A stretch of 64,000 nt of DNA from Pseudonocardia sulfidoxydans NBRC 16205 (GCF_007989085.1 NZ_BJVJ01000015.1:33618-97617), one strand, 5' to 3'. Positions 8,556 to 18,910 are shown, numbered from the stretch's first letter. Notes: generated by a model from the sequence alone, not told the origin. Made by a program: numbers and translations.

Positions 8556-9566
8556 ATGCGCGACGGAATGTTCGTGTTCGACAACGTCGTCCACATGTAC
8601 GACAACAAGGCGAGCAACATCGGGCCGCGCGGCGAGCAGGTCGCGCGCAACCTCCACGGATTCGGCGTCGCCCTCTCCAACGAGCAGTACCCGGCCAACG
8701 ACCATTTCCTCGGTGAGGAGCTGAGCGTCGAGGAGGCCGGCCGGATCCTGTTCGAGGAGTCCGAGACCGATATGGCGATGGCCCAGACGGTGCCGCTCTT
8801 CGGCTGGTGGAAGGACGGGTTCTCGCCGGCCCGGCGTCAGTATGCGCTGAAGGAGGCGTTCCCCGACCGCGTACTGTTCTGCGGGGGTGTCGACCCGCTG
8901 TTCCAGGGCGTCGAGGGCGCGTGCAACGAGATGACCCGTCAGGCCGAGGAGTGGGGCTCGGTCAGCTTCAAGTTCTACCAGGCCCACGACAACTCGCTGA
9001 GCTGGCGGATCGACGACCGGCAGATCGCGTACCCGATGTGGGAGAGGGCGCTCGAGCTCGGGATCACCAACGTGCAGTTCCACAAGGGGGTGCCGTTCGG
9101 GACCGAGCGCATGGAACACATGCACCCCACCGACATCCAGCAGGCCGCGATCGACTTCCCCGAGCTGACCTTCGTGATCCACCACCTCGGCGACCCCTAC
9201 ATCGACGAGTCGATCAGCGTCGCCGCGCGCAACCCGAACGTCTGGCTGGCGTTGTCGGCGTGGATCAACATCTACCCGATCATGCCCAGGGAGGCGCTCA
9301 AGCGGCTGGGCAAGGCGTTGATGAACGTAGGCCCCGACCGGCTGGTCTGGGGTTCCGAGGCATTCGTGTGGCCCAACGTCCAGGGCTACATCGACCTCTT
9401 CGCGACGATGGAGATGCCGGAGAATCTGCAGGAGGATTACGGCTATCCGCAGATCACCCGCGACACCAAGCGGAAGATCTTCGGCGAGAACTACGCCCGG
9501 CTGATGGGGATCGACGTCGGCCAGAAGCTCAAGACGATCCACGGCAGCGACGAACGGACCCCGTGA
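8556..9566 (+). CDS. Amidohydrolase-2 family protein
   Basis: A 336-residue TIM-barrel hydrolase or decarboxylase of the Amidohydro_2 (ACMSD-like) family. Metal-site candidates are the N-terminal FDNVVHMYD, FHKGVPFG, FVIHHLGDPYIDE and WGSEAFVWP; the canonical N-terminal HxH is reduced to one His. Family members hydrolyse C-N or C-O bonds or decarboxylate unsaturated acids. The ATG follows AGAAGGAG by 8 bp. It overlaps the next gene by one base. A second, longer amidohydrolase at 18.97 kb suggests two related steps. Confidence 0.82.
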   Translation: MRDGMFVFDNVVHMYDNKASNIGPRGEQVARNLHGFGVALSNEQYPANDHFLGEELSVEEAGRILFEESETDMAMAQTVPLFGWWKDGFSPARRQYALKEAFPDRVLFCGGVDPLFQGVEGACNEMTRQAEEWGSVSFKFYQAHDNSLSWRIDDRQIAYPMWERALELGITNVQFHKGVPFGTERMEHMHPTDIQQAAIDFPELTFVIHHLGDPYIDESISVAARNPNVWLALSAWINIYPIMPREALKRLGKALMNVGPDRLVWGSEAFVWPNVQGYIDLFATMEMPENLQEDYGYPQITRDTKRKIFGENYARLMGIDVGQKLKTIHGSDERTP

Positions 9567-9880
9567 TGACCGCGAACGGCGACCTCCAGCAGCGGGTCGA
9601 CGCGGCCATCCGCGAGCACATCGCCCGGTTCCTCGACTCGCACGGCGGAGCGGTCGCGAGCGCGGCCGTGACCTCCGACGGCGACGTCACCCTGCAGTTC
9701 GACGGCGCCTGCCGGGCCTGCCCCGCGGTCGCCGCCACGTTCTTCAGCAAGGTCGCGCCGATCGTGCGTGCCGTGCCGGGGGTCCGCTCCGTGCACGCCC
9801 CCAACGTCAACGTCTCCGAAGCCGCCGTGACCCGAATCCTCGCCCTGTCCGCGCCCGTGCGCCGAACCCCGGAAAGGTGA
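9566..9880 (+). CDS. NifU C-terminal-like (Fe-S scaffold) domain protein
   Basis: A 104-residue stand-alone NifU-like domain. The SHGGAV segment and the CRACPA motif (Cys49-x-x-Cys52) match the Fe-S-binding CxxC of NifU/Nfu C-terminal domains. ATG overlaps the amidohydrolase stop (TGATG). Such domains pass Fe-S clusters to client enzymes; none of the neighbours is an obvious Fe-S enzyme, so here it may serve a metal site of the amidohydrolase or an unseen partner. That is speculation. Confidence 0.8.
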   Translation: MTANGDLQQRVDAAIREHIARFLDSHGGAVASAAVTSDGDVTLQFDGACRACPAVAATFFSKVAPIVRAVPGVRSVHAPNVNVSEAAVTRILALSAPVRRTPER

Positions 9881-9885
9881 CCACC

Positions 9886-10323
9886 ATGTCCGATCCCACC
9901 TTCGCCCCGCCGACGGTCAGTGCCTCCCTCACGAGGACGTTGCTCGACGCCGCTGTCGCGGCCTCGGAGTCGCACGGGCAGGCGAGCGCGATCGCCGTCG
10001 TCGACAACTCCGGTGTGCTCAAGGGCTTTCTCCGGATGGACGGCGCCGCGCTGCTCACCGTGCAGATCGCGCAGGACAAGGCCTATACCGCCGCGTCGTT
10101 CGGCCTGGCCACCCACGAATGGCACGACTTCATCAAGGACGACGCCCCGCTCGCCGACGGCATCGTCCACACCTCGCGCCTGGTCGTGTTCGGGGGCGGC
10201 TACCCGATCAAGGTCGGCGGAGCCGTCGTCGGCGGGATCGGGGTGTCGGGCGGGCACTACAGCGACGACATGAAGATCGCGACGGCGGCGCTCGCCGATG
10301 CGGGACACCCCGCATCGGCATAG
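9886..10323 (+). CDS. GlcG/HbpS family heme- or cobalamin-binding-like protein
   Basis: A 145-residue protein of the GlcG/HbpS family: repeated short helices, AIAVVDNSGVLKGFLRMDGA, DKAYTAASFG and the C-terminal YPIKVGGAVVGGIGVSGG glycine-rich strand typical of the fold. ATG at 9886 with GGAAAGG upstream is preferred over the GTG at 9877. Family members bind heme or corrinoids or act as accessory proteins in diol and glycolate operons; the role here is unknown. Last gene of the rightward operon, converging on the siderophore gene 6 bp away. Confidence 0.82.
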   Translation: MSDPTFAPPTVSASLTRTLLDAAVAASESHGQASAIAVVDNSGVLKGFLRMDGAALLTVQIAQDKAYTAASFGLATHEWHDFIKDDAPLADGIVHTSRLVVFGGGYPIKVGGAVVGGIGVSGGHYSDDMKIATAALADAGHPASA

Positions 10324-10329
10324 GTGACG

Positions 10330-11364
10330 TCAGCTGCCTGCGGCCGGGGGCAGGAGCGGGCTCAGGGCCTGGTCGATCGCGTCCAGGGTCTTGCGGGCCC
10401 CGCCGTAGGTGGTTGCCTCGGTCAGCCGCACCGGGAAGGCGCGGCCGGCCTGGACGGCCGGCAGCTGCGCCCACAGCTGGGAGTCGAGGACCTGGCGGAC
10501 CGCGTCGGGGACCGAGCCGTCGGGGTTGACCGAGTAGGTGATGGCGTCGGCCTCGCCGAGGCTCGTGACGATTTCCTCCAGGGACACGTTCTCGCTCACG
10601 GCCTTGGCGCCGGGGCCGGGCTCGCGCACCTGGCCGTAGTAGTTCACGCCGATGTCGTGGGCGATGTTGGTGCCGAACGAGTTGGTGAACTCGCGGGCGA
10701 AGGTGCCCTGGGAGACCTGCCCGTAGCTGCCGACGTGGCCGAACTCGAGGGCGGGCAGGACGCCCTGGTACTTCGTGCGGAGCTCGGCGGCGCGGGCGTC
10801 GTAGGCCGCGCGGGCGGCGTCGAACCCGGCCTCGGCCCCGGCGGCGGCCGCCTGGCGTTCGCTCAGGTCACGCCACTGCGAGGGGATCTCGGGCCCGATC
10901 GCGACGACGGGTGCGATGGCCGACAGTCGCTCGAGGTCGAAGCTCTCCAGCGCCGGCTTGGGCACGCCCAGGACGATGAGGTCGGGATCGAGGGCGGCGA
11001 TCGCTTCCATGTTGACGTCGGTGTTGGTGTCACCGGCGATGTGGGGCAACGTGTCGTAGGTCCTGCGTTCGTCGGCGTCGAGGAAGGGCAGTGCCCGCGC
11101 GAACGCCGAGATCCCGACGAGCGGGGCGCCCGCGTCGAGGAGCGTCGGGACGGCGTAGCCGGTGGCCACGATGCGCTGGGGGCGTTCCGGCACGGTGATG
11201 TTCCCGTTGTCCGCCTGGACGACGCGGGTCGCGGTGCCCGCCTGGCCGGCGGGGGCGGTGTCGGTGCCACAGGCCGCGACGAGGCCGAGCAGGGCTGCGG
11301 CCGCGAGCGCGATCGTCGCTCGTCCCGGGACGCGGCGTCGGGTGGTGCGGGTCGTCGGGTGCAT
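10330..11364 (-). CDS. Iron-siderophore ABC transporter substrate-binding lipoprotein (FecB/FepB type)
   Basis: A 344-residue exported binding protein. The N-terminus MHPTTRTTRRRVPGR plus a hydrophobic core ending in LLGLVAAC (Cys32) is a lipoprotein signal. The mature domain carries the TroA/FepB-like pattern PERPQRIVATGYAVPTLLDAG and IAALDPDLIVLG. It should capture a ferric siderophore outside the membrane for an importer encoded elsewhere. It follows the MFS gene with a 29-bp gap, so the two are likely one operon driven from the region with the candidate iron box. Confidence 0.9.
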   Translation of the reverse strand: MHPTTRTTRRRVPGRATIALAAAALLGLVAACGTDTAPAGQAGTATRVVQADNGNITVPERPQRIVATGYAVPTLLDAGAPLVGISAFARALPFLDADERRTYDTLPHIAGDTNTDVNMEAIAALDPDLIVLGVPKPALESFDLERLSAIAPVVAIGPEIPSQWRDLSERQAAAAGAEAGFDAARAAYDARAAELRTKYQGVLPALEFGHVGSYGQVSQGTFAREFTNSFGTNIAHDIGVNYYGQVREPGPGAKAVSENVSLEEIVTSLGEADAITYSVNPDGSVPDAVRQVLDSQLWAQLPAVQAGRAFPVRLTEATTYGGARKTLDAIDQALSPLLPPAAGS

Positions 11365-11393
11365 GGGTTCCCTCCAGGGGCGTCGGGGGCCGG

Positions 11394-12809
11394 TCACGAG
11401 TGGTCGGACGGGTCGGGGGTGGTGCGCCGCGCGGGCAGGCGTGTCGCGGCGAGGGCGGCGACGGCGCACAGCGCGAGGGCGTACCAGAACGTGTCGGCGT
11501 AGGGTCCTGGCCCGGGTGCGTCCAGGTGCAGCTGCAGGATCGTGGCGAGCACAGCGGTGCCGACGAGGCCGCCGATGGTGCTCGTCAGGTTCATCCCCGC
11601 GGCGGCGCGGGGCAGGTCGGCCGGCGACGTGCTGCGGTACACGGCGGTCAGCAGCGGGGCGCTGATCATCGGGATGCCCACCCCGCGGACCAGCAGCGAC
11701 ACCGCGATCAGCGCGTCGGCGGGCGCTGTCGGGAGCTGGGTGAAGACGGCCGTGCCCGTCGCGACCAGCCCGATGCCGGCGAGCACCAGGGCGCGCGGGC
11801 CGGTGCGGTCGATCACCCGGTTGACGACGAGCGTCCCGACGAGGGCGCCGACGCCCTGCGGCACGAGCAGGAAGCCCGTGGACAGGGCTGTCATCCCCTG
11901 GCCCGCCTGCAGGGCCAGCGGCAGCAGGAACAGGCCGCCGAACACCGATGCGCCGGCGATCGCGGTGGTGAGCGCGGCGGCGCCGAACGGGGGCCGGGTG
12001 AACAGCCTCGGGTCGATGAGCGGGGTCCGTGACGTCCGCAGGCCGTGCCGGAGGAACGCGACGAGCGCCGCTGCTGCGAGCAGGGTCGTGGCGATTGCCG
12101 TCGACGGGGCGACGTGGCCGGAAGCGGCGCCGGTGAGGCCGAAGGTGAGCAGGGCCAGGCCGGGGGAGAGCAGCAGCGCGCCGACGACGTCGAACCGGTT
12201 GTCCCGCACCGGTAGCGGATGCGTCGGCACGTAGCGCAGCGCGAGCCCGATGGCGACGAGCCCGATCGGGACGTTGACGAGAAAGAGCCACGGCCACCCG
12301 GCGACGCGCAGGAGCCAGCCGCCGACGGGAGGTCCGAGAACCGGTGAGACCGCGATGACGAGCTGCGCGATGCTGATCATGCGGCCGATCCGGTTCGGTC
12401 CGGCGGTCCGGGCGAGCAGTGCCTGCCCGGTGGCGGGGAGCAGGCCGCCGCCGAGGCCCTGCACGACGCGCGCGGCGACGAGCAGCGGCAGCGACGGTGC
12501 CAGTCCGCACAGGACGGATCCGGTGAGGAACACCGCCATGGCGGCGATCCACGTCGTCCGGGCGCCGAACCGGTCGGCGAGCCAGCCGGACGCAGGTACC
12601 GCGGCGACGACCGCCAGCAGGTAGGCGGTGGTGACCCACTGGATCTCGCCGACGGAGGCGTCGAGGTCGCGGCCGAGGGTGTCGAGCCCGATGGTGACGA
12701 TCGCGATGTCCAGCGTCGCCATGAACGTGCCCAGTACGAGGATCAGCGCGGTGCGCACCAACGTCGCATCGATCCGCTGTCCGGTACCGGACTCGGGTCG
12801 GTCGGTCAT
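11394..12809 (-). CDS. MFS transporter, DHA2 (14-TMS) family
   Basis: A 471-residue integral membrane exporter. Motif A of the family is visible (GWLADRFGART), motif C-like GPPVGGWLL, and early TLDIAIVTIGLDTLGRDL, typical of EmrB/QacA drug-proton antiporters. Paired with a siderophore-binding protein and divergent from an AraC regulator, it is probably a siderophore exporter, though a drug efflux role cannot be excluded. Confidence 0.87.
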   Translation of the reverse strand: MTDRPESGTGQRIDATLVRTALILVLGTFMATLDIAIVTIGLDTLGRDLDASVGEIQWVTTAYLLAVVAAVPASGWLADRFGARTTWIAAMAVFLTGSVLCGLAPSLPLLVAARVVQGLGGGLLPATGQALLARTAGPNRIGRMISIAQLVIAVSPVLGPPVGGWLLRVAGWPWLFLVNVPIGLVAIGLALRYVPTHPLPVRDNRFDVVGALLLSPGLALLTFGLTGAASGHVAPSTAIATTLLAAAALVAFLRHGLRTSRTPLIDPRLFTRPPFGAAALTTAIAGASVFGGLFLLPLALQAGQGMTALSTGFLLVPQGVGALVGTLVVNRVIDRTGPRALVLAGIGLVATGTAVFTQLPTAPADALIAVSLLVRGVGIPMISAPLLTAVYRSTSPADLPRAAAGMNLTSTIGGLVGTAVLATILQLHLDAPGPGPYADTFWYALALCAVAALAATRLPARRTTPDPSDHS

Positions 12810-12922
12810 CGACGAACGGGTCCCGGGTCGCCCACGAGGCAGGGGCGTGGCCTGGACGTCACGTCGGTGGTTCCTCTTCTTCCGCTGTGGTGGGGCGCCT
12901 CTGCGACGTCCACGGTTCGCGG

Positions 12923-12941
12923 TCAGGGTAGCCTCGCCAAA
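12923..12941. promoter_or_regulatory. Candidate IdeR/DtxR iron box
   Basis: A 19-bp site in the divergent promoter between the MFS gene and the AraC gene matches the actinobacterial iron-box consensus (TTAGGTTAGNCTAACCTAA) at about 13 positions by eye (centre GGGTAGCCTCGCC). The flanking siderophore genes make iron regulation likely. Confidence 0.45.
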
Positions 12942-12994
12942 CCATCGTCTCGTGTCGATGGATGGACACCGGCTGTCGACGGGAGGACACCGCG

Positions 12995-13801
12995 TTGGCC
13001 CGACCCATGCTCGCCCAGGGACTCGAACTCGCGGAGCCGGCGCACTACCACGAGTTCGCCTTCGGCATCGGCCGTCCCGACGGCATGTACATCCTGCGGT
13101 ACCGCGTCGAGGACTTCCTCGACATGGGCAGCACCCGTCAGGACTTCCTGCACCAGCTCTACATCGCCCCCCACGGCATGCTGGCGGTCCGCCACGGCAC
13201 CGACTTCGGCTTCGTCGGGCCGGGCGAGGCGTTCTGGGCCTCGCGCGCCGCCCGGCACGAGGTGTGGGCGTCGGGCCCGCAGACCGTCTACCGGGTGTGC
13301 CTGCGCGAGCCGCCGCCCGCCCTGCGTGATCTGCGCTGCGGCGCCACCGCGCTGAGCGCCGAGGCGGGCGAGGCCGTCGTCACCGTCTGTCGCGACGACG
13401 TCGCCCAGGACGACGGGCTGCAGGCCCGGGCCACGATCGTCGACGGCGTCGTGCCCCTTCCCGCGCGGGGCGACACGACGAACCGGTCGGACCGGGGGCC
13501 CGCGCTGCGGGTCGCCCGAGAGCTCGCGCGCAACCCGGCCGACCCCCGGTCGCTGCAGGAGTGGGCGGCCGAGCTGCACCTGAGTGGACGGACGCTGCAA
13601 CGCGACTTCCACCGGGTGTTCGGCACGTCGTTCGCGCGCCGGCGCACCCAGTTCCGGTTGGAGGCGGCGAAGGTCCTGCTGCGGGTCGACTCCGTCGCGA
13701 CCGTGGCCAGGCGCGTCGGCTACGCGAGTCCGTCCTCGTTCGTGGTCGCGTTCCGCACGGCGTTCGGCCAGACCCCCGGATCCTTCTCCCGCGACACGTG
13801 A
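12995..13801 (+). CDS. AraC family transcriptional regulator
   Basis: A 268-residue regulator with an N-terminal sensor part and a C-terminal AraC double helix-turn-helix (WAAELHLSGRTLQRDFHRVF and VATVARRVGYASPSSFVVAF). TTG at 12995, seven bases after GGGAGGA, is my preferred start; an ATG at 12962 or 13007 is possible. It is divergent from the MFS/siderophore-binding operon, and AraC proteins in this setting usually activate siderophore genes in response to the ferric siderophore. Confidence 0.85.
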   Translation: MARPMLAQGLELAEPAHYHEFAFGIGRPDGMYILRYRVEDFLDMGSTRQDFLHQLYIAPHGMLAVRHGTDFGFVGPGEAFWASRAARHEVWASGPQTVYRVCLREPPPALRDLRCGATALSAEAGEAVVTVCRDDVAQDDGLQARATIVDGVVPLPARGDTTNRSDRGPALRVARELARNPADPRSLQEWAAELHLSGRTLQRDFHRVFGTSFARRRTQFRLEAAKVLLRVDSVATVARRVGYASPSSFVVAFRTAFGQTPGSFSRDT

Positions 13802-13916
13802 GCCGGTAAGCCCGAATGGCCGGCGTCGACAACCCGGTCGAGCATGCGAACACCGCGGCGGCGAGGCCGTGCCCCGGCCGGAGGGACAGTGTCGCGGTGC
13901 CAACTACCGTGAGGGC

Positions 13917-14777
13917 ATGCAGATCGGCCTGCACCTCCCGGACCTGACCTACCCCGACGGCCCCGCCGCCCTCGCCGACGACCTCACCCGGATCGTCGTC
14001 GCGGCCGAGGACGCCGGGTTCGCGCGCGTCAGCGTCATGGACCACGTCTGGCAGATCGCGGTCCACGGCCCACCCGAACACGACATGCTCGAGGCCTACA
14101 CGACGCTCGGGTTCATCGCCGCCCGCACCAGCCGCGTCGAGCTGCTGTCGTGGGTGACCGCCGTCAGCTACCGGGCGCCGGGCATGCTCGCCAAGCTGGT
14201 CAGCACCCTCGACGTCCTCTCCGGCGGCCGGGCGTGGCTCGGCGTCGGCGCCGCCTGGAACGCCGAGGAGGCCGCCGGCCTCGGCCTCGACTTCCCGCCG
14301 TTGGCACAGCGGTTCGAGATGCTCGAGGAGACCGTGCAGATCTGCCGGCAGATGTGGGACCCCACCGACGACGGCCCCTACGACGGCACGCACTACCACC
14401 TCGGCCGCACCCTCAACGTGCCCGCGCCGCTGCACCAGCCCAAGATCCTCATCGGGGGAGGCGGGGAGAAGAAGACGCTGCGGCTCGTCGCCAAGTACGC
14501 CGACGCCTGCAACATCGTCGACGGCCCCGAACTCGAACACAAGCTCGCCGTGCTGCGCGGGCACTGCGAGACCGAGGGCCGCGACTACGGCGAGATCGAG
14601 AAGACCGTCCAGGTCACCCTCGACCTCGACGACGGCGTCGCCCCCTTCATCGCGACGCTCGAACGCCTCGCCGCACTGGGCGTCGACTCCATCCAGGGCA
14701 AGCTGCCCGGCGTCTGGGAGACCGAGCGCATCGAGCGGTTCGGCCGCGAGATCATCCCGGCGGCCGCCGAGCTCTGA
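13917..14777 (+). CDS. LLM-class F420-dependent oxidoreductase
   Basis: A 286-residue luciferase-like protein: MQIGLHLPDLTYPDGP, GFARVSVMDHVWQ, LVSTLDVLSGGRAWLGVGAAWN and ILIGGGGEKKTLRLVAKYADACN are typical of the F420-dependent branch. It is shorter than, and in a different subgroup from, the LLM protein at 3.9 kb. ATG at 13917 follows GTGAGGG. It is followed after 12 bp by an MFS gene. Reaction unknown. Confidence 0.86.
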   Translation: MQIGLHLPDLTYPDGPAALADDLTRIVVAAEDAGFARVSVMDHVWQIAVHGPPEHDMLEAYTTLGFIAARTSRVELLSWVTAVSYRAPGMLAKLVSTLDVLSGGRAWLGVGAAWNAEEAAGLGLDFPPLAQRFEMLEETVQICRQMWDPTDDGPYDGTHYHLGRTLNVPAPLHQPKILIGGGGEKKTLRLVAKYADACNIVDGPELEHKLAVLRGHCETEGRDYGEIEKTVQVTLDLDDGVAPFIATLERLAALGVDSIQGKLPGVWETERIERFGREIIPAAAEL

Positions 14778-14789
14778 GCGTCCCGGAAG

Positions 14790-16037
14790 ATGGAGCAGAT
14801 CGTCACCGAACCCCCGGCGCAGCGCCGCATCCTGCGGGTCCTGATCGCCGCCCAGGTCCTCAGCGGCGCCGGGCTCGCTGCTGGCATCACGGTCGGGGCG
14901 TTGCTGGCCCAGGACATGCTGGACACGACAGGGCTCGCCGGCCTGCCCGCCGCGCTGTTCACCGTCGGGTCCGCCGCGGCGGCGGCCGGGGTGGGGCGAC
15001 TGTCCGACCGGGCAGGCCGCCGCGCGGGGCTGACCTGGGGGTACGCGCTCGGTGCGCTGGGATGCGCGGGCGTCGTGATCGCGGCCGTGATCGGGAACGT
15101 GCCGCTGCTGTTCACGTCGTTCTTCGTCTACGGCGCGGGCACCGCCACGAACCTGCAGGCCCGCTACGCCGGCGCCGACCTGGCCGACCCGGCACGCCGG
15201 GGCCGCGCGGTCAGCGCCGTCCTGGTGGCGACGACCCTCGGCGGGGTCCTGGGCCCCAACCTCGTCGCGCCGATGGGGGCGGTCGCGACGGCGTGGGGCA
15301 TCCCGCCGCTCGCGGGACCGTTCCTGCTGGCAGGGGCCGCGTACGCCGTGGCGGCCCTGGTGCTGGGCGTGCTGCTGCGCCCCGACCCGCTGCTGCTGGC
15401 GCGCGAGCTCGCCGTCCCGGCGGGACCCGCCGCCTCCGGGGCCGGCGCACCGGAGGTGAGCACGAGCGGCGTCGTCCTCGGCGCGTCGATCATGATCCTC
15501 ACCCAGCTGGTGATGGTCGCGATCATGACGATGACGCCGATCCACATGGCCGCGCACGGCCACGGCCTCGGCGCGGCCGGACTGGTGATCGCCATCCACG
15601 TCGCGGCCATGTTCCTGCCCTCGCCGATCACCGGCCGCCTCGTCGACCGCGCCGGGGCCGTCCCGGTGGCGGTCGCGTCCGGGGCGACGCTGCTGGTCGC
15701 CGGGGTCCTGGCCGCCGTCGCACCCGGCGAGTCGCTGGTCGTCCTCACGGTCGCGCTCGCGCTGCTGGGCCTCGGCTGGAACCTGGGCCTGGTCAGCGGC
15801 ACCGCGATCATCACCGACGCCGTGCCCCTGGAACGCCGGGCGACGACCCAGGGCACCGTCGACGTCGGCATCGCGATCTCGGGGACCGGCGCCGGGCTGG
15901 CGTCCGGCCTGGTCGTCGCCGCGGCCGGCTTCCCGGCGCTCTCCCTCGCAGGTGCCGCCTTCGCGCTGGCGATCGTCCCGATCGTCGCACTCACCACCCG
16001 CGGGCGGCGACCCGCTCAGGTGCCGGACGGGTCCTGA
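14790..16037 (+). CDS. MFS transporter
   Basis: A 415-residue membrane transporter with about 12 hydrophobic segments and a family loop motif GRLSDRAGRRAGL near residue 70. The relatively bland sequence prevents a substrate call. It is co-directional with and 12 bp after the F420-dependent oxidoreductase, so it may move that enzyme's substrate or product. It converges on the crotonase operon with a 93-bp gap. Confidence 0.82.
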   Translation: MEQIVTEPPAQRRILRVLIAAQVLSGAGLAAGITVGALLAQDMLDTTGLAGLPAALFTVGSAAAAAGVGRLSDRAGRRAGLTWGYALGALGCAGVVIAAVIGNVPLLFTSFFVYGAGTATNLQARYAGADLADPARRGRAVSAVLVATTLGGVLGPNLVAPMGAVATAWGIPPLAGPFLLAGAAYAVAALVLGVLLRPDPLLLARELAVPAGPAASGAGAPEVSTSGVVLGASIMILTQLVMVAIMTMTPIHMAAHGHGLGAAGLVIAIHVAAMFLPSPITGRLVDRAGAVPVAVASGATLLVAGVLAAVAPGESLVVLTVALALLGLGWNLGLVSGTAIITDAVPLERRATTQGTVDVGIAISGTGAGLASGLVVAAAGFPALSLAGAAFALAIVPIVALTTRGRRPAQVPDGS

Positions 16038-16130
16038 CGGTCACTGCCGCAACGCCTCCGGGTCGCGAGAGGACCGCCCACGTTCTCGCGCACGGTGCTG
16101 CCCGTCCCCGCACAGACCTCGACCGGATGT

Positions 16131-16907
16131 TCAACGACCCCGCCAGCGTGGTGGTCGCTTCTCGGTGAAGGCGCGGGCTCCCTCACGGGCGTCCTCGGAG
16201 ACCCGGACGGGGGCTACGAGAGGCTCCTGTCGGTCGAACTGCTCGTCGGCGGTCCAGTGGGCACTCGCGGCCATCACCTCCTTGGACGCCTGCACGGCGA
16301 GCGGGGCGTTGGCGGCGATGTCGGCGGCGAGGGTGAGGGCCGCGTCCAGTGCGTCACCGTCCGGGACCACCGCGTTGACCAGGCCGAGCTCGGCGCATCG
16401 TGCGGCGGTGAGGGGGCGGCCGGTGAGGACGGCTTCGATCGCGATGTTGCGCGGGATCAGGCGGGGCAGCCGTAGCAGGCCGCCCCCGGACGCGACGAGA
16501 CCGCGGGCGACCTCGGGGAGCCCGAACTGTGCACCGGCCCCGGCGACGATCATGTCGCAGGCGAGCGCGATCTCGAAGCCGCCACCGAGCGCCGGGCCCT
16601 CGACGGCGGCGACGATCGGGGTGCGGGGTGGCCGGCCGAGGATGCCGAAGCCGCCACGGCCCTCGACGACGGGCCGCTCCCCGGTCTCGGCGAACGCCTT
16701 GAGGTCCATGCCGGCGGAGAAGATCGTCGCGCTGCCGGTGAGGACGGCCACCCGGACGCCTGCGTCGGCGTCGATCTCGTCGAGGGCACTCGCGATCAGC
16801 CGGGCGGTGGCGAGGTCGATGGCGTTGCGCCGGTGCGGCCGGTCGAGGGTGAGGACGACGACGGAGCCGGTCCGCGAGAGCTGCAGCGTCGGCGCGACGG
16901 CGGTCAT
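16131..16907 (-). CDS. Enoyl-CoA hydratase
   Basis: A 258-residue crotonase with both catalytic glutamates in the usual places: FGLPEVARGL (first) and IAIEAVLTGR (second), and oxyanion-hole segments FSAGMDLKAF and AAVEGPALGGGFEIA. It should hydrate trans-2-enoyl-CoA in a beta-oxidation-like sequence. Its ATG overlaps the stop of the upstream short-chain dehydrogenase by 4 bp, and a thiolase precedes that, giving a classic hydratase-dehydrogenase-thiolase set in one leftward operon. Confidence 0.9.
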   Translation of the reverse strand: MTAVAPTLQLSRTGSVVVLTLDRPHRRNAIDLATARLIASALDEIDADAGVRVAVLTGSATIFSAGMDLKAFAETGERPVVEGRGGFGILGRPPRTPIVAAVEGPALGGGFEIALACDMIVAGAGAQFGLPEVARGLVASGGGLLRLPRLIPRNIAIEAVLTGRPLTAARCAELGLVNAVVPDGDALDAALTLAADIAANAPLAVQASKEVMAASAHWTADEQFDRQEPLVAPVRVSEDAREGARAFTEKRPPRWRGR

Positions 16908-17662
16908 CGGGGTGCCATCCGGAGGCCCCCGTCGAGGCGGATGGTCTCGCCGTTGATCATCGGGTTCTCCAGGACGTGCATGGCGAGGGCGGCGAACTCG
17001 TCGGGATCGCCGAGCCGGCTGGGGTGGGGCACGCTCGTGCCGAGTGCGTCGCGGACGTCGTCGGAGAGCCGTGCGAGCAGCGGCGTGTCGAACAGGCCGG
17101 GGGCGATCGTCGCGACGCGGATGAGGCGCGCGGCGAGGTCGCGGGCGGCGACGAGTGTCATCCCCACGACGCCGGCCTTGGACGCGGCGTAGTTGACCTG
17201 GCCGATCTGCCCCTCCCAGGCGGCGACCGACGAGGTCAGGACGACGGCGCCGCGCTCGCCGTCGACGGGGTCGTTGGCGGACATGCGTGCCGCCGCGAGC
17301 CGCAGGACGTTGAAGGAACCGACGAGGTTGAGGGTGACGACGTCGGCGAAGTCGTCGAGCGAGCCGGGTGTCCCGTCCTTGCGCAGAACGCGCAGCTGCC
17401 TTCCCCGGCCGGCGCAGTGCACGACGGCGCGCAGCGGACCCTGCTCCTCGGCGGCGTCGAGCGCGGCGGCGACGCCGTCCTCGGTGACGACGTCCCCGGC
17501 GACGAACCGGGCGCCGAGGCCGGCGGCGGCTGCGGCTCCGCCGGACTCCTTCAGGTCGAGCAGGACGACGTGCGCGCCGCCCTCGACGAGCCGCCGCGCG
17601 GTGGCCAGGCCGAGCCCGGATGCGCCGCCGGTGACGACCGCCGAGATCTCAGTGGTGTCCAT
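16904..17662 (-). CDS. Short-chain dehydrogenase/reductase (3-hydroxyacyl-CoA dehydrogenase type)
   Basis: A 252-residue Rossmann enzyme. TGGASGLG near residue 12 is the NAD(P) motif, LTSSVA supplies the catalytic Ser and YAASKAG the Tyr-x-x-x-Lys. An acidic residue after the second strand (VVLLDLKESGG) favours NAD. It resembles HSD17B10-type 3-hydroxyacyl-CoA dehydrogenases, fitting its place between thiolase and hydratase genes. The start ATG follows GAGAGGGAATCCG. Confidence 0.9.
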   Translation of the reverse strand: MDTTEISAVVTGGASGLGLATARRLVEGGAHVVLLDLKESGGAAAAAGLGARFVAGDVVTEDGVAAALDAAEEQGPLRAVVHCAGRGRQLRVLRKDGTPGSLDDFADVVTLNLVGSFNVLRLAAARMSANDPVDGERGAVVLTSSVAAWEGQIGQVNYAASKAGVVGMTLVAARDLAARLIRVATIAPGLFDTPLLARLSDDVRDALGTSVPHPSRLGDPDEFAALAMHVLENPMINGETIRLDGGLRMAPR

Positions 17663-17676
17663 CGGATTCCCTCTCG

Positions 17677-18858
<1,182 letters not shown>

Positions 18859-18892
18859 GACCTACCTGCTTTCCATCGGGTCCGACAGAATC

Positions 18893-18910
18893 TTGACATT
18901 TGAGGTACCT
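18893..18910. promoter_or_regulatory. Divergent promoter region with TTGACA and AGGTACCT palindrome
   Basis: The 106-bp gap between the thiolase and amidohydrolase starts contains TTGACA at 18893-18898 and the 8-bp palindrome AGGTACCT at 18903-18910. It is a plausible -35 element overlapped by an operator, possibly for the GntR protein at 22.8 kb. No clear -10 could be fixed. Confidence 0.3.
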
